A stretch of DNA of 64,000 nucleotides, taken from positions 33,618,709-33,682,708 of the forward strand of contig NC_031776.1 of the NCBI RefSeq assembly GCF_001522545.3, written 5' to 3'. The position numbers were made by a program, and so were the translations under genes. How positions within the stretch are numbered: position 1 is the first letter of the stretch; each line of letters opens with the position of its first letter. The notes under the pieces were generated by a model. It ran no database searches. It had not been told where the DNA came from and saw only the letters and a program-made list of their open reading frames with translations. This DNA is from Parus major. Taxonomy: Eukaryota > Chordata > Aves > Passeriformes > Paridae. Positions 1 to 11,816 of the stretch are shown here, in pieces.

Positions 1-1251
1 CTGTTTTTTGGAGAGAAGCAATGAATTTGTTTTTGCAGAAGTAATACATCTGAATATATTGTAATATGCATAAAAATCTGTTAACACAGTTATTTATACA
101 AAAAGTGTAGCTGCCTTACCTTTGATTTAATTTACATACTTTATTTGCCTTCTGACAAGTTCTTCCCTTGCCTTTTTTTATTTATGTGCCAAAAATATGT
201 CTTTTCAGATAAGTCAACTAAAACTTTAATGTATTGTATATTTTAAAACTACATAAAATGTTTTATGCATTTGCTAGTTTTTTCCCACAAGCATTTGTTA
301 AAGGTGATGCTATATCAAGATTAGACATGTTTTACCACTGATAACAGTATAATGACATTGTATTTCTTAAATATTATGAGCAAATAGATGTGTTCTATTT
401 TAAAGCCGAAGCTGACATTTAGGTTGAATTATCAAGCATTTAAAAAAAAGTAAAAGAAAGAAAGAAAGAGGAAAAAAAAATCTTTATTACATGAAGGTCA
501 AAACTTTGGCAGCCTTCTTTTTTTTTTTTTTTAAATATAAGAATTCAGGCCCACACCGTGAGAAAGAATTTGATGCATTTACTTTAAGTATGTGAAAGAT
601 GTGAGCGACATAATTATTTTTCCATTCAAATGTGGAAAACAATAAAAGTTTCCCATATGTAGTTCATAGGCTGTAACTCACATCACTCAGCACTAAAGCA
701 ATAAGCAATAGTGTGTTGATACAAAGAGCTCCAGATCTGGAAATATCAGCTTAACCCTTGCTGGTCTTTCCCTGCACTTTGCTACTGTAAACATGGTTTG
801 AATTTACATAAGCCACCATTCATATTCTTGTGAGTTCATAACATAAATAATGCAGAAAATCTCATTCACTTCCCTAAATTATGCTAGTCATTACAGATGA
901 TTCATGTAAGTATTAATCTCTTGGATGTGGCAGAAAACTAGGGAGGAGAAACTACCTATCATATCATTTGCAGTTAAGAACCTGCTGCGTATCTCTAAGC
1001 TTTGCTTGAAATGCTTTGCAGTAATTGGGTGTGCATCCTTCCACTCTCCTGTAATCCAAGTGGCAATACGGGCTTCTCTGTGATTTCCTCATGCCAGGAA
1101 ATGCAATTTGTGGAAAGATGCTGAAGTAATGACAAGCCTGGGGCCAGGGTGATGTCCTGCATGCAAGTTTGAGGAAAACTGCCACAAATCTCTTTATTTG
1201 CTGCATCACGATGTGTGAGGAAGGGATAGAATGGGAAAGCAAATATTTAAA
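1..1251. other. AT-rich non-coding DNA, no gene seen
   Basis: No frame here has recognisable protein similarity; the one listed frame near the right end (about 92 codons, minus strand) shows no domain. Simple-sequence patches are a GAAA-type purine run near 450-480 and a T-tract at about 517-532. Nothing else is supported. Confidence 0.7.
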
Positions 1252-1416
1252 TCATAGACTCACAGAATTCTAGAATGTCTTGGGTTGGAAGGGACCTTAA
1301 AATCCACCCAATTTCACCCTCTGCCATGGGAAAGGACACCTTCCACTAGATCAGATTGCTCCAAGCCCCATCCAACCTGGCCTTGGACACTTCCAGGGCT
1401 GGGGCAGTCACAAAGT
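1252..1416 (-). mobile_element. CR1 LINE remnant, 3' end only
   Basis: This is the 3'-terminal part of an avian CR1 non-LTR retrotransposon in reverse orientation. On the plus strand it begins with the reverse complement of the CR1 tail (tcatagact...agaattctagaatg), continues through 'gggttggaagggacctt', 'ctgccatggg', 'ggacaccttccactaga' and 'ccatccaacctggccttgg', and ends near 'ttccagggctggggcagtc'. These phrases are diagnostic of the CR1 3' region. The copy is about 165 bp and severely 5'-truncated, as most CR1 insertions are, so it carries no coding capacity. It matches the recalled consensus well, suggesting it is younger than the copies at 9.75 and 13.95 kb. Family assignment is from memory; the subfamily is not determined. 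Confidence 0.93.
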
Positions 1417-2039
1417 CGGTATTGGTCTCCTAAGACAATTTTAGTGCAAATTGTTTAATGTCCCTGAAAGATAGCCCTAAAATTGCTGTCTGTCTCTTAC
1501 CTTGGAAGAATTTGGCACAACAGAGACTTGTTTGTGGTCAGAATTAGCTTTTTGACTTATTTTTAATGAGCAATGGACCAAGAGGATGGTTATCGACAGT
1601 TTTCTTTACATTTCCACATCTTTGGCTTTCTCCTTCATCCTCCTCAATGTGTGATCTTCCTCTGAGCTTTTGCACCTTCTTGTCATCTTCCTGAAAAAAT
1701 AAAGGGCTAAGGGCCAATTATTGAATTTAATCAGTTGAACATCATAAAAATATGGGCTGCAACCATAACCTTGATGTTTGTAAGTGAATTATTGCAAGAT
1801 GTTCTCCAGGACAGGACAAGTAGTGACTGATAGAAGAAATCAGCTGTTGAAAACAGGTTCTAAAGGGAGCAGGGAACAGGATAGGAGAAGAACCAAGGCA
1901 CAGCAGGGAGAAAACACTTTACTGAGCATTTCTCTGCAAAGCTCAGAAAAGTAGGGAAAGACACTAGGAGATATATTGCAGTCATTAGTCATATATATTA
2001 GGAGTTGGACATTTATACCTGATATTCATTAATAGTTGA

Positions 2040-2141
2040 TGGATATATATAATACAAAAATTGCTGGGCAATTATATTTAAAATAATATATAGTATTTAA
2101 TAATAAAATAATATATAATAATATAATATTTAAAAATATTC
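2040..2141. repeat. A/T low-complexity tract
   Basis: About 100 bp made almost wholly of A and T, dominated by 'aataatata' type strings, ending just before a 'ccctg' step. No tandem unit is exact, so it is low-complexity rather than a clean microsatellite. Confidence 0.8.
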
Positions 2142-2699
2142 CCCTGTTTTTTTTGGAGGACAGTAGGTACCATGAAAACTTTGGTTTTTCTAGAAGAAAA
2201 TGTCAACTATTGAGTCATTAAAGGCAGTCTTTAAAGCCACTTTTTGTGCAGTGGGTTTACAATATTGACCATCCATCCACGTTGGAGATTCTCCTTTAGC
2301 TCAGGAGTGTGCCAGCTCCCAGGGAGAAGGGAAAGGAACACAAAGGTGAGGATTAGAATAAAAAGACGTGTGTTCCATACTGCTTTAAATACTACTGTGA
2401 AGAATCTGAAGTGTAAAATAGGAGTTTGGGAGGTTGTTGACATTAATTATCACAAAAGACTTTGAGGCACGGCATGTTCATGGGGTCTGTTTTGCTGCAC
2501 AGATAAACAGAGCTTTACAGGTAGATACCAGTATTGTGCCTAGAAATTTACATTTCTAAGATCTTCTGTATTTGAATACTTTCAAGGCAGAATAAAGACA
2601 CTGATTGTAGTTTTTATTTAAGCCAATTCATAATATTTTTCTTGCATTTTCTTATGACACTGCATTCCGACTCGGTTTTGAAAGCCTTAAAATTATTTT

Positions 2700-2715
2700 T
2701 TGTGTGTGTGTGTGA
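2700..2715. repeat. (TG)n microsatellite, short
   Basis: Seven to eight TG dinucleotides followed by 'agagc'. Short and probably only weakly polymorphic. Confidence 0.8.
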
Positions 2716-3470
2716 GAGCTTTTAGCTTAATTTTATTGATTATATGGTATTCTTCACTATGAAGTTTTAAAAGATACAAAAGAAAAACCTTGCTCAAATG
2801 TAGAAGTTATTTTTGCAGTAACGTATGTCATGATTTTTAAACATTCAGGCCTTTAAACTTTTTTTTTATAGTGTATGTTCTTGCCAATCCCAGCACAGTT
2901 CTACAAAGTAAAATATTTGGCAGTGAATTCATATTAACAGATGGAACAAGAAATTAACACGTTTTTGCTTCGCTAATTCACAGTTCTTTTAATACGCTAA
3001 TTCTAAATCACCTGTTCTGACTTTGACAGGCTACAGACACCTGTTTGGGGTAATATTCCACAGCTAATTATTACATGAGAAACTCAGTTTCCAACAAAAG
3101 GGTTTCTGTGTGAAATTGTCATAGTTAGCAAATTAGTAATACCAACTTTATACAAAAATAGCTTGCAGTTTTTCATTTACATGTGCTTAACCTTGCCTGC
3201 AGAACTGGGAGCAGTGGGGTGCAGGGGGCAGCATCTCCCCAGCACACCAGAGCTGGTGCCTCCATCCCTCACCCTCCAGAGCTGGAATGTTCCCCATGTA
3301 ATTCCTGGTCCTTGCAGCTGAGTCAGGGATACCAGATCATCATGAGCATGGTGCTGCTCACCAAAAAAAGTAAAGAAGAGGGCAAGAAGTTTCTCCCAAG
3401 GAGATAGATTGGAGTAGTTTCCATTTCAGCAGGGTTGGAGTAGCTTTGAGTCAGAGTAAGGAAAGAAAAA

Positions 3471-3492
3471 GTATATATATATATATATATAT
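3471..3492. repeat. (TA)n microsatellite
   Basis: About ten consecutive TA dinucleotides directly followed by a T run. The reverse-strand frame over this region encodes an Ile-Tyr repeat, which is an artefact of the repeat and not a protein. Confidence 0.9.
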
Positions 3493-5857
3493 TTTTTAAA
3501 CTGATAGCCCTGCTGCAACATAAAGACATTACAGTGCTGCTACACTTTGAGTATGTGCTCTATAAATCAGATACAGCAGTTTAGAATTTAGCTTCATTGT
3601 AGGACGTAATGTTTAAATATTGCCCCAAAAGCTGGCAGTGGATAATTTAATCCTATATCACTGAATGTGTGAGGGGATTTTGGGGTTTTTTTTTATGTAT
3701 CTGTGCCTGTCAGAAAAAAAAATACATGTTTTGTGGTTGCCTTTTTAGACTTTTATTGCACTTCTGTCATAATGAGTCATCATGTTCATGTGGGAAAAGG
3801 GGGAAGGGAGAAGAAGTTACTCCCTCTCACTGTTCTTCTCCTCTGCTCTTTCACTCTTGACCCAAAAGAGGTGATGCAGCTCCAAACCTCTAGACCAGTT
3901 CTGCACCACTGTGGAGGCCAAGGAGTGTCTGTAGCACTAACAACTTTGTGATAATGGTGGAAAACCCAAATCTGGCATGGGAATGAGGGGATAAACAATG
4001 ATGCTCAGTGCAATAAGATGAGAAGAAGTGTTCACTATGAGAGAAAATTATAGAGACACAGCCATGTCTTACAATGTCAACTACAATGTCTTAAAAAACA
4101 CCACTGGTACTACCATGATCTCTATAATTTTTCTTTCTTAACACCCTGAATTCTTTAAACACAAAATTCATCTAATGTCCTTTGCTCATCTTGTTTTGAA
4201 CCTTCTTAATTTATCTCCAACTTCTTTATCAGAAGTTTATTGATGCTAACTATGCTTTATTTCTTGACTGTAAGGTATAAACGACTTAGTGAATCTCTTT
4301 CCTTTGTTCTCTCTGCTTTTGATTCTTCCTTTCTGCTGTATTTTCCCCACCTTTACATGTACCACTCCTAATGTTTTTATAGTGTTCAACTGTCTTGTCA
4401 GATAATCTATTGCAAGCTGTGATACAAATCTCACAGCCTTAAAAATATCAATGCTACGATACGCCTAATGAAAAGAATGCATTTCAGAGGGAAAATTCAG
4501 AATTATCATTAGTCATCCTTGCTTAGTTGTGCTTCCTTCAGGGAGCAGAGGCAGCAGGAGCTCCTAATGAGGCTGGACTCAGATACTACAAGGCTACTCC
4601 TTGCCATTCCTGAGCACCTGGATGCTTTGGAGGGACGGTGCATTTTGTTGTCAAGCCAAGCTGACCAGAGTTGTCTTAACTTTTTCTGTTCCCTGAGGAA
4701 AATATATAGAATCTATCATTTTTTTTTTTTTATTTTTTCATGTTTGTGCCCACATCTGCTTTATGTCTTTCCCCAGGAAAATAAATGTAGGTAGGTCAAG
4801 GAATGTTAAATAATCCTGGAGAAAAAAATGCGCAGGTTTATCAGTTATCTCAATGAAGTTATGCAAATACTTATAACAAGGGGAATGTATGAATCTTATG
4901 ATATCTGTGTCTGCTGAGCTAAATTAAGTTCATTTACCCTCACTGTGATAGTTCTTATTCTTTGGAAAACTGATTAAAATGAAGCTGCCTGGTACCTGGT
5001 GTGAGCACCGACCCTGTGACCATGCAACTCCTCTGATTAGTGACATTCAGTTTGATATTCAAACAGTTTTATAGCCATAAGTCAGGAAAAACACCATATA
5101 GTATCTTTAGAGATAGATATAGGAGTGTAACCACTCTGATAAATGTGCAAACTGTTAAGTCTCAGACTCAGTGTTGAGTATTGTTTGTAGGGCTTAAAAA
5201 AATAAAGTAAAATTATCCATTTGCAGTAATTTTCCACAGCTAGTCAGAGAGACAAGGTAGAATATTGATCGTGCAATTTTTCTGCTTTCTTTAGGACAAA
5301 AAACCATTCTAAATACTGTGTCCCTCTGTGAATTGAAAGGAACCCCATTAATTTTTAAGTGGACCACAGATCCTTCCTATCACCAAAACTGTACTGAGGG
5401 TCTGCAGAAGTTAAGGCTGGCACTTGTACTGGGGGGTTCTCTTCATTTTTTGACTGTATTTGCATGAACAGCATTTCATTGCTAGTGTCTGTGTCCTTAA
5501 ATGACTCTTACTTAGTGTATGACAGTAGTTTTCAGTTGTAGTTTCTGCATGCTGCTTTGTAAGACTTTGTTATTGCTTTAATCAGTTTCATTACACCTCG
5601 GTGTCTAGATCCTCTCCTTGTCAAAATATCATAGTCAGGCATTAACCATGGAATGATGATATGAATCTTAAGGCAGTAGGATCTGGCATTGATGCTGAGG
5701 GATTTCTGCTCTTCCACTTGTGCACCCACATGCTCCTGTCTCTTTCTTTTGGTTTTTTATGCCTGACCTACGCAGAACTCCATCTAGCTAAAGCCTTGTA
5801 AGACAATTTACCTCTTTGGTTCGCAATGGATTTCTTAAGAATCCCAGTTAGCACATT

Positions 5858-6271
5858 TCAGTTTTGCTGATCTGATCCTGGAAAGCAATAGGACGTGAAC
5901 GAGGGGGGGAAAAAAGTCCCAATGAACGGCACCAGATGAGCAATGCCTTTGCCCACTGTGGCTGGGAAATCACTACCAGGTTGGTTGTTACGGATGGTGA
6001 TTGATCCCTGCTCCTTCCACGGATCTGTGATAGATAAGGGAAATAGGCAAGTCTGGAAGAAGCTATTTTGTGCTCCTATTAACTGGAGGATTTTCAGCAG
6101 ATGTCTTAATAGTTGGAAATCAGCAATAGTATGTGGATTTATTTGTGTGCCATCTGAACCATTTGACTTGCCAGATGCATGTTGTTTAACAGCCTTTTGT
6201 ACATCATTTTCAGAAGATAGTTCAGTAAGATTTTCCTTTATTGTGTGAAATAACCCATTTGTGGATAGCAT
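5858..6271 (-). pseudogene. Possible decayed LINE reverse-transcriptase fragment (weak)
   Basis: An open frame of 137 codons on the minus strand. Residues 22-41 read N-D-V-Q-K-A-V followed by G-K-S-N-G-S-D-G, which resembles the start of the reverse-transcriptase domain of LINE elements, where an acidic/V..A+ helix precedes a 'GK(A/S).G.DG' turn. Residues 85-93 (W-K-E-Q-G-S-I-T-I) resemble the later 'W+.g.itpi' segment of the same domain, and N-N-Q-P shortly after could be a worn 'NYRP'. The spacing from W to N..P is shorter than in intact CR1-type enzymes, and the catalytic YADD-type motif is not in the frame. If real, this is an ancient L2/CR1-like fossil. It could equally be coincidence in a 137-codon chance frame. 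Confidence 0.3.
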
Positions 6272-9200
6272 TTCCTATTGTTAGACTGTGTGTTGAAGAG
6301 ACTAATCGGGTGCAGTCATTGCAGAGAAAAGAGAATATGCAAAATGCGAGCCCGCGCACCGAGAGGCACAATAGGAACTTGTGATGGAGTCATCCTTTAT
6401 ATCTTTCTTGAACATCACACATTTTTCTGCTTTTTGGATGTCTTTTGCTTGGCAGTGATCTTTTGTTTAGGTACTTAGAAGCCACTTTACTGCCTCAGTG
6501 TTTAGATTGTTTCAGTCATTCCTATCTTATTACTGTCAACATTATCATACGCTAATATGTTTTAAATTATTTGCAGACATTTCAGCTCTCTACCTAACAT
6601 GAAGACAGTTTCAGCTTTCAGTTGTTCTTGTATTAAAGCGTATCTGAAAAGATAAATGAGATCTCAGCTCTTACACTGACTCATATCATACAGCCCCTGC
6701 CAATCACTCTGTTATTCCATGAACGAGAAATACAATTGATTAATCACTAAGAACAAGTTTGGTTTATTGTTTTTAACGTTGATTATCCCTCAGTGTATCA
6801 ATGATACACATGAATATGTCTGGTAATTTGGCTATGTGTGTGTTTAAAATATAATATTTTGGTACTTACTGTGGCCAGTAATGGTGATTCACTCAAAATT
6901 ATTCAGATTTCAGTGGCAATTCCTGTCACCATATATTAGATTCTGGGAATGGGTCCTTGTATAACAGAGACAGTGAAAGGAAAAGAGATGGAAATTTGTC
7001 AGATTAGGCTGATGTTACAACTTCATAAAATTTAATTTGTTGATCAATTAACATCAAATACTACAAGAGGACTCTTTTTATGCACAAAGGCATCAGAATC
7101 CATGAAAAAGAGTGGTCAAACAGTAATGAAGAAGCTCAACCAGCTTTTTCTGAAAATCTGCTATGGACAGAGATGTAAATTACACTAAAAAGAAAAAATC
7201 TTTAAGGGGGACAGGATTATCAGGCTGAAGGTGCCTCATGACTCCACTTATGAGAGAAAAGGGTTATCTCCTAGAGACAAAGGTCCCACTGGAATCTCGA
7301 TGCAGGAATGTGTAGGATGTACACTCAGCAACTCCAGCCACCAGATGGTAGACTCTGCTTACTGGTTAAGTCAGCTCTAGTGTCTGGTCACCAGTTGGCA
7401 GAAACAACAGTAGACAAATTACATCACCTTAGAATCACAAAGCACAATATCACTCCTGTATTTTGATAAGAATATAAACCTCCTTTCAAATTTCTGCTAA
7501 AACACACACGCACACAAAAAATGACCAAATCACTGTCAATATTACACAGCATCTATAAATATTCTCAGATGGAGACCAAGAAGGAAAGTATATTTTTATT
7601 AGGCTGTTTATTATGTGAGTGGAATTAGCAAGAGACAGTTGGTGTAGAAAATTAATGAACTAGAGTTTCATGGCTGGAATTTACTCCAACCTGCCTTATG
7701 TTACCAGTAAAATTTGTTTGGGGAACCTCAACATACTCTTTAGGAGACATTTGTCCATTTTGCCAAATGATCACACAACTGAACACATTCTAATGGCATT
7801 CTCTGGTATATTTTAAATTCTCCTTTCATTGTGCAGAAACAAAATATAGTGATAGAACACAAACATTTGTATTTACAGAAGAACATTTTTTGAAAAAACC
7901 TATGTATAATTTTCATGTGTGGGAAATACATATATATGGTCTAGAGTCATACCAAGTATTTTAAAAGAGCAAAAAGGACTAATTGGACAAAATCTCAATG
8001 ATTTTGTGCCTAGTAAGGTATGAACTGTAAAAGACAGCTGAAAACACTGGGCTTTGCAAAGAGAATGAAAACCATCTGTCAGAAATACTTTCCACAGATT
8101 ATATTCAGTCCAGCTATTAATTAAGTGATTTTGCATTACTACTTTCAAGAGCAGAGCCTTCATTACTGGGAGCAAACCCAAGGTGCACATTTGACCTTCC
8201 ATGTCAAAGATGGTTGTGTTCCATCTCCTAACAGTGAACAAAAGGGACAGAAGGGTCATCCTCTGCACATGGATGTGCTTCCTCTGTCTCAAAGGAGCAG
8301 CTGTGATGGATTTTACAGCCTCAGAGGAAGGAAATGTTGATGTTGATACTCAGGTGTGTTCTGTTCCCCCCCAGTGCCATTGGAACAGGCATGGTCAGGA
8401 TCTGGTGTCCTCCAGAGCCACCTGAGAGAAGCGTGGCTGTGAACCACAGCCGCCTGCCCGACTTTGCCAGTGGGTTTTCAGCTGAGTGTCTGACACACCA
8501 GTTGCCAAGAGACCGATCCAAGTCTCGTTTAAATGAATGGGATTTTTTGGGTTGCATTTGCTAGGCTTCAGTTCTGGCTTCACTTCTTTCAGTGGCACCA
8601 GCCTGAGTGCCATCCTCCCTTGTAATGCCCTGCAGAGAGCCTCTCCTCTGGGCTCCTGCTGGACTTCCACAGGTGGAAGAGGGAGATTGAACCGATGGTA
8701 GAACATGAGGGACAATTCTGTGCTTTTTATTCTTTCTCACAATAATGGATGGACCAGCTCTCTGTTTTTCAATGGAGCTGTAAATGAGGGTTTGTCACAG
8801 TGCTGATACCCATCTACCCACTGACATTACTTGGTGCCCCACGTAGCAATATTCTCCTCTCTGCCCTCAATATCCCTTGCTCTGGGGCAGATGATGTGGT
8901 GAACAGCAACTTTCATGCTGAGCTACATAAAAGCTGTACAATTTCCCTCGAGAGAGAACTTTAATGCTACTTAATTATTACAAAGGACTGATAATCTTGG
9001 CAATTAACATGTTCAGTGGAAGACAAGCATCCTTGCAATATAATTTCTGATTCTACTTCAGATCTTTCAGTGTCCCATTGTACCTGATGTAGTCCTATGT
9101 GATTTTGTCTTCCAGTTCATTGAACAAATGAGCTCTGTCCTAGGGCCAAAATCTGAAAGTACAAAGTTCAGATCTCTGGAGTAGGCCCCAGCTTGGAGGT

Positions 9201-9747
9201 ATAAAGTACTAAGAGTCACCTAATCTTCTTTTGGCATGAAAAATTCAACTGGATTCCTCATAAAAAATTGCCTGTTAGCACCTCTAATATTTTCTTCTGA
9301 ATTCAGACTACTACATAAAAGTCCATCCCTTAATAAGTTGATTTTTCTATTTCTTATTCTAACCATTCCAGGAAGAATTATCCAGAGCTGCACAAAGTTA
9401 AATGACTGATTTGTTCAAAGCTCATTGAAAATTCTCAGACCTGTTAAAAAAATCTGTTTGGGATTCAGTTCAGCTTTTTGTTGAATCCACATTTTTCAGC
9501 TTTAAACCTACGAATCAGAATGTCTGAAAAATTACAACTATAATCAGCAGTGGAGTGTGCAGGGAGGATGTTTTAACACCATGATGCTGTGGACCATGCA
9601 GCTGAACAGCAGTGTAGGGAAAGAAAACTCAGTGTTATGTGGTCACTGCAGATTGTTTGCTCCCAAGACCAAGCAGAAAATTGCATAATACTGTGGAGAA
9701 ATAAAGCTAGTTTAAATTCTCCAACTCTCCTTCAGGCTGCAGCAATT
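6272..9747. other. Non-coding DNA; GC-richer patch near 8.3-8.7 kb
   Basis: About 3.5 kb without a supportable gene. The interval 8340-8720 is richer in G and C than its surroundings and has overlapping chance frames of 74-106 codons on three frames, with no recognisable domain. It contains a small hairpin with 9-bp arms at 8433-8441 and 8445-8453 (one wobble pair). The rest is AT-rich with no repeat family I recognise. Confidence 0.6.
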
Positions 9748-9976
9748 CATAGAATTGTTAAGACTGGAAGAGAACCTTAAATCACCCAGCCCAACCATTA
9801 ACCTTCCAGGTCCATAACTCTTCCAGGTCCACCAATAAACTGTGTCCTGTATCACCACATCCACACATTTTTTGAACACTTCTGGGAATGGTGATTCCAC
9901 AGCTTCCCAGGGCAGCCTGTTCCAATTCTTGACCACCCATTCAGTGAAGGAATTCAGTGAATCCCTTGCTGACATG
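9748..9976 (-). mobile_element. CR1 LINE remnant with ORF2 C-terminal fragment
   Basis: A reverse-oriented, 5'-truncated CR1 copy. On the plus strand it starts with the reverse complement of the CR1 tail (tcatagaattgttaagactgg) and continues through the region encoding the end of ORF2. Read on the minus strand, the frame gives F-T-E-W-V-V-K-N-W-N-R-L-P, then E-A-V-E-S-P and E-V-F-K-K, the characteristic C-terminus of the CR1 polyprotein downstream of the reverse transcriptase. The copy is diverged, and no catalytic part of the enzyme remains. The left end is clear from the tail; the right end, near the 'gctgacatgg' sequence, is approximate. Confidence 0.93.
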
Positions 9977-11671
9977 GCTTGATCTCCTCAAGTAGCCAAA
10001 CTTGCCCAGATGTTGCTGGGATTTGTGTGTATGTTCATGGATGTCTTTGAATAGGGTACAGCATGGATGGTAAACTTGGACACAATAAAAGAGTTCTCTC
10101 TTCTAGAAGACTCCTAATTTCAGAGATTATGGAGAACACAAAATTTCAGCATAAATCCTCTTCCTCTTAATAACTTTCCGTGCATTTTTGCACTGATGAA
10201 GACCTACTGTTTCACACCAGAAAACTTTAATGCTGATAAATGCAACCAAGGACTTTAAACATGACTTTAAATATGTATAGGTAACTTCCTTTTCACACAA
10301 AAACTTCAGATATGTGTGGTTTTCTAGTAGAATACCTGCATATGTTACCATACCCTGGAAGATTGTTAAAATCTTTGCTATGTGATCAACCTCTAGCAAA
10401 TTATTCATCTCAGTAAATTTGATGCTAGCAGAAGCATTTACAGTTTTAAAAATCACAGGGGTGCCAAGAAAATGGGGGTGACTGAGATGACATAGACTGA
10501 AAAAAGACAACAAAGAAATGTAAACAGTGATTGACTCATCTGGGTAATTTTGTTCCATTTTTCTCTTATAATTCCAACTACATGTACCTAAGGTACATTT
10601 GTAAATGGATGTGCCTGCTTCAATTCTCCTTTTAGAGTGTGTACCAATACATTGTGTAAATAAGAGTTTTTTAAGCCATTTAGTGCTCCACCAAAGTAGC
10701 AGGGCATTAGGTTACCCTTCATTCGTTTGAAAACAATTAGGAGAAAATGCCACTTATCTTAAATAGTATTTGTCAGATTTTCTTCATCAAACCTGGTAAA
10801 TACATATCTTTTGACATTTTGATGTATAATCATCAGTCTAGGGTAAACCTAAGTGACTGGGTTTTGGCCCATGAATAGCTTTCGTTGCTGTGTGACACTA
10901 AAATGTTGTGTTAGGTTTTTTTTAAAAAAAGATATAATGAATATTCAAAATTAGAGTTATTCTCCATTGTGCCCACAGCAGGTCAAGTGCCATAACAGAA
11001 AGACAATACTCACTATGAAATCTAGAGGTTTTATAAATGTTTCTGTATTGAATTTTTTTTGTATGGAATATGCTTTGGAATGGCTATCAATGAGAAACAG
11101 AAATTTTCAATTTTCATTTGAATGGACAACTAGTTTAAAAGGAGATATTTTGCATTTCACATTCCTTGCATTCACAGGTATTCATAGGCATTCACCCTTT
11201 GAACTTACTCCCCAAAATATGAGTATTTCCATCCCCAATCCTTATGTGCTGTGTAGTTTATTCCTCAATAAAACATTCAGCACCACCACCTAAGGACATG
11301 CATCTTTTGGATGATCCTACATGGGCCATCATTAAGATTATTTATACATTTTTGGCATCCAAAACTTAGGATGATTTGCTAACATTTCTCTAGCAGCTTC
11401 TTCTTTAACTGAGATCCAGGAGCTGCATTTGGAGCATTGCCTTGCACTCGTTTTAGAATCTGATAAGTATTTTAGTCACAGATTCCTGACTCAACCATTT
11501 GCCTGTGATCTGCTTAGACCTGTGGAAGTGCATCTGGGTTGGTTATGATTCACCTGCTCAGCAGCTTTTAGTTTTCAAACAAATATCTCAATATTCTAAG
11601 TTATAAGCAAAAACTGTACAGTGAAACTACATAGAAAGATAGAGAAAGAAATATGAATTTAACTGTAGGTG
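9977..11671. other. AT-rich non-coding DNA, no gene seen
   Basis: About 1.7 kb between two CR1 copies. A 143-codon minus-strand frame (10127-10558) and a 108-codon plus-strand frame (10967-11293) have low-complexity, hydrophobic compositions and no domain I recognise. Near 11166-11200 there are three loose copies of a 'ttcacaggta'-like decamer. Confidence 0.65.
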
Positions 11672-11816
11672 TTCCACCCCTGGAAGTGTCCAGGGCCAGG
11701 CTGGATGGGGGTTGGAGCAGCCTGGTCTGGTGGAAGGTGTCCCTGCCCATGGCAGGGGTGTTGGAACAAGATGATCCTTTCCAACACAAACTATTCTTGG
11801 ATATAATATGATTCTA
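11672..11816 (+). mobile_element. CR1 LINE remnant, 3' end only
   Basis: A forward-oriented CR1 3' terminus of about 145 bp. It runs through 'cctggaagtgtccagggcc', 'aggctggatgg', 'gcagcctggtctggtgg', 'aggtgtccctgcccatgg' and 'caggggtgttggaacaagat', and ends with a degraded 'tatgattcta' tail. This is the same part of the element as the copy at 1.25 kb but in the opposite orientation. It has no coding capacity. The tail carries a small insertion relative to the usual CR1 end. Confidence 0.94.

Larger units (their letters stand above)
1417..5857. other. AT-rich non-coding DNA, no gene seen
   Basis: About 4.4 kb between the first CR1 fragment and the RT-like frame. Short frames (60-90 codons) on both strands have no recognisable domains, and several overlap each other on opposite strands, as chance frames do. 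Simple repeats are listed separately. A slightly GC-richer patch at 3180-3320 is not otherwise distinguished. Confidence 0.65.
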
